The notes beneath the pieces were generated by a model, which was given only the letters and a program-made list of their open reading frames with translations, did no database searches and was not told the origin of the DNA. This document shows positions 29,893 through 30,471 of a DNA stretch of 30,471 nt, piece by piece. The stretch is from JAHECQ01 sp047638695 (lineage in GTDB: Bacteria > Actinomycetota > Acidimicrobiia > Acidimicrobiales > SZUA-35). The stretch spans positions 1 to 30,471 of the forward strand of contig JBLINY010000048.1 in the NCBI GenBank assembly GCA_047638695.1. The letters are read 5' to 3'. Both the position numbers and the translations under genes were made by a program. Each line of letters starts with the position of its first letter. The first letter of the stretch is position 1.

Positions 29893-30471
29893 TCAAGCTG
29901 AGCGAAGCGCCCGACCAGGCAGGACATCGCGCTGAACGTCTCCATTGCTCAGCACTGCTTGGCCGTCGACGAACACGTGGGAAAATCCGACCGACATCGT
30001 GTTGGGAGCAGCGATGGTGGCCCGGTCGCCCACCACGGTCGGATCAAACACCACGACATCGGCGTCAGCGCCCCGACGCAACCGCCCCTTCGTCGCCATG
30101 GCCGGGATCATGCCCTCGAGTCGGCGTGCAGGAAGGATGGTCATCTTGGCGAGGGCGTCGGGAAGACTAAGCACTCCGAGTTCACGGACATAGCGGCCCA
30201 ACACACGAGAGAACGTCCCAGCCCCTCGTGGGTGGTGGTTGCTCGACCCGGTGAGAATGGCATCGCTGCCGATCATGATCCATGGCACCCCAAGCGCCTT
30301 CTGCACCTCTTCCTCGGGGATCGAGCCGAGTGCTGCGACGAGGAGGTTCTGCGCCTGCGCTTCTTCGAACGTCACTTCGTTGAGCAGCTCGTTGGTGCCC
30401 GCGACTTGGAGATCCTCGAAACTGATGCGATACCTCGTCCGCCAGTCGCCGGCGAACCGGTTACTGGCCAC
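29893..30471 (-). CDS. D-aminoacylase / N-acyl-D-amino-acid deacylase-type amidohydrolase, N-terminus off the window
   Basis: Only the last ~192 residues are seen; the full family is ~480-530. IMIGSDAILTGSSNHHPRGA, then GTFSRVLGRYVRELGVLSLP, MTILPARRLEGM and GADADVVVFDPTVVGDRATI match the C-terminal barrel and closing beta domain of D-aminoacylases; the Asp in GSDA is the usual metal/catalytic residue. The true start lies beyond the right edge. The exact substrate cannot be told. Confidence 0.9.
   Translation of the reverse strand: MASNRFAGDWRTRYRISFEDLQVAGTNELLNEVTFEEAQAQNLLVAALGSIPEEEVQKALGVPWIMIGSDAILTGSSNHHPRGAGTFSRVLGRYVRELGVLSLPDALAKMTILPARRLEGMIPAMATKGRLRRGADADVVVFDPTVVGDRATIAAPNTMSVGFSHVFVDGQAVLSNGDVQRDVLPGRALRSA

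Overview
The window looks like chromosomal DNA of a high-GC actinobacterium, and my best guess is class Acidimicrobiia. The evidence is a CofC/FbiD gene for coenzyme F420 synthesis next to a luciferase-like monooxygenase of the type often F420-dependent, a DinB-fold protein of the mycothiol-dependent class, a split ImuA'/ImuB plus DnaE2 mutasome under actinobacterial LexA boxes, a Septum_form lipoprotein, and many promoters with a TANNNT -10 element placed 6 to 8 bases before the start codon (leaderless transcripts). I see no rRNA, tRNA, CRISPR array, insertion sequence or prophage. Genus and species cannot be told from the sequence alone.

Layout. 1-2825 (-) is dnaE2, cut by the left edge, with a LexA box upstream. 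2925-4669 is an eroded redox/stress cluster: a MarR remnant, a pirin remnant that lost its 5' half, an FMN reductase with an internal deletion, and an intact CDGSH-type iron-sulfur protein. 4792-8001 (-) is a large subtilisin-like lipoprotein. 8211-9605 is a divergent SDR/MaoC pair around a perfect 17-bp palindrome. 9632-11215 (-) is an overlapping operon (three-helix membrane protein, DUF393 protein, TetR) behind two matching palindromic operators, facing a DinB/MDMPI-like gene. 12146-12823 (-) is a Septum_form lipoprotein. 12914-16074 (+) is an overlapping larE-larB-larC operon for the nickel-pincer nucleotide cofactor, followed by a MarR gene. 16152-17171 (+) is a luciferase-like oxidoreductase.

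17192-19544 (-) is imuA'-imuB under a perfect 20-bp LexA palindrome sharing its 14-bp core with the dnaE2 box. 19614-21196 (-) holds an Nfu_N-like protein, a four-helix membrane protein and a lipoprotein. 21281-22531 (+) is an acyl-CoA dehydrogenase. 22535-25871 (-) is an overlapping gpsA / unknown / rnhB operon. 25952-27983 (+) is an overlapping cofC / PIG-L deacetylase / DUF429 operon. 27980-28607 (-) is a HIT protein overlapped by a Gfo/Idh/MocA remnant with an in-frame internal deletion. A 16-bp minisatellite (28649-28752), two unrecognised genes (28834-29881, +) and the C-terminal part of a D-aminoacylase-type amidohydrolase (29893-30471, -) finish the window.

How it fits together. DnaE2, ImuA' and ImuB would form one SOS-induced translesion mutasome though the loci lie about 14 kb apart. 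CofC would supply F420, possibly for the luciferase-like enzyme. The lar genes would make a cofactor whose client enzyme (LarA type) is not in view. Two themes stand out beyond single genes: short tandem duplications whose unit is a multiple of three inside genes (15, 24 bp) but mostly not between them (7, 16 bp), and several genes reduced by internal or shared deletions. No wholly new system is proven; the TetR/DUF393/membrane operon with paired operators, the coupled cofC/PIG-L/DUF429 operon and the palindromic bidirectional promoter at 9081-9097 are the best leads.
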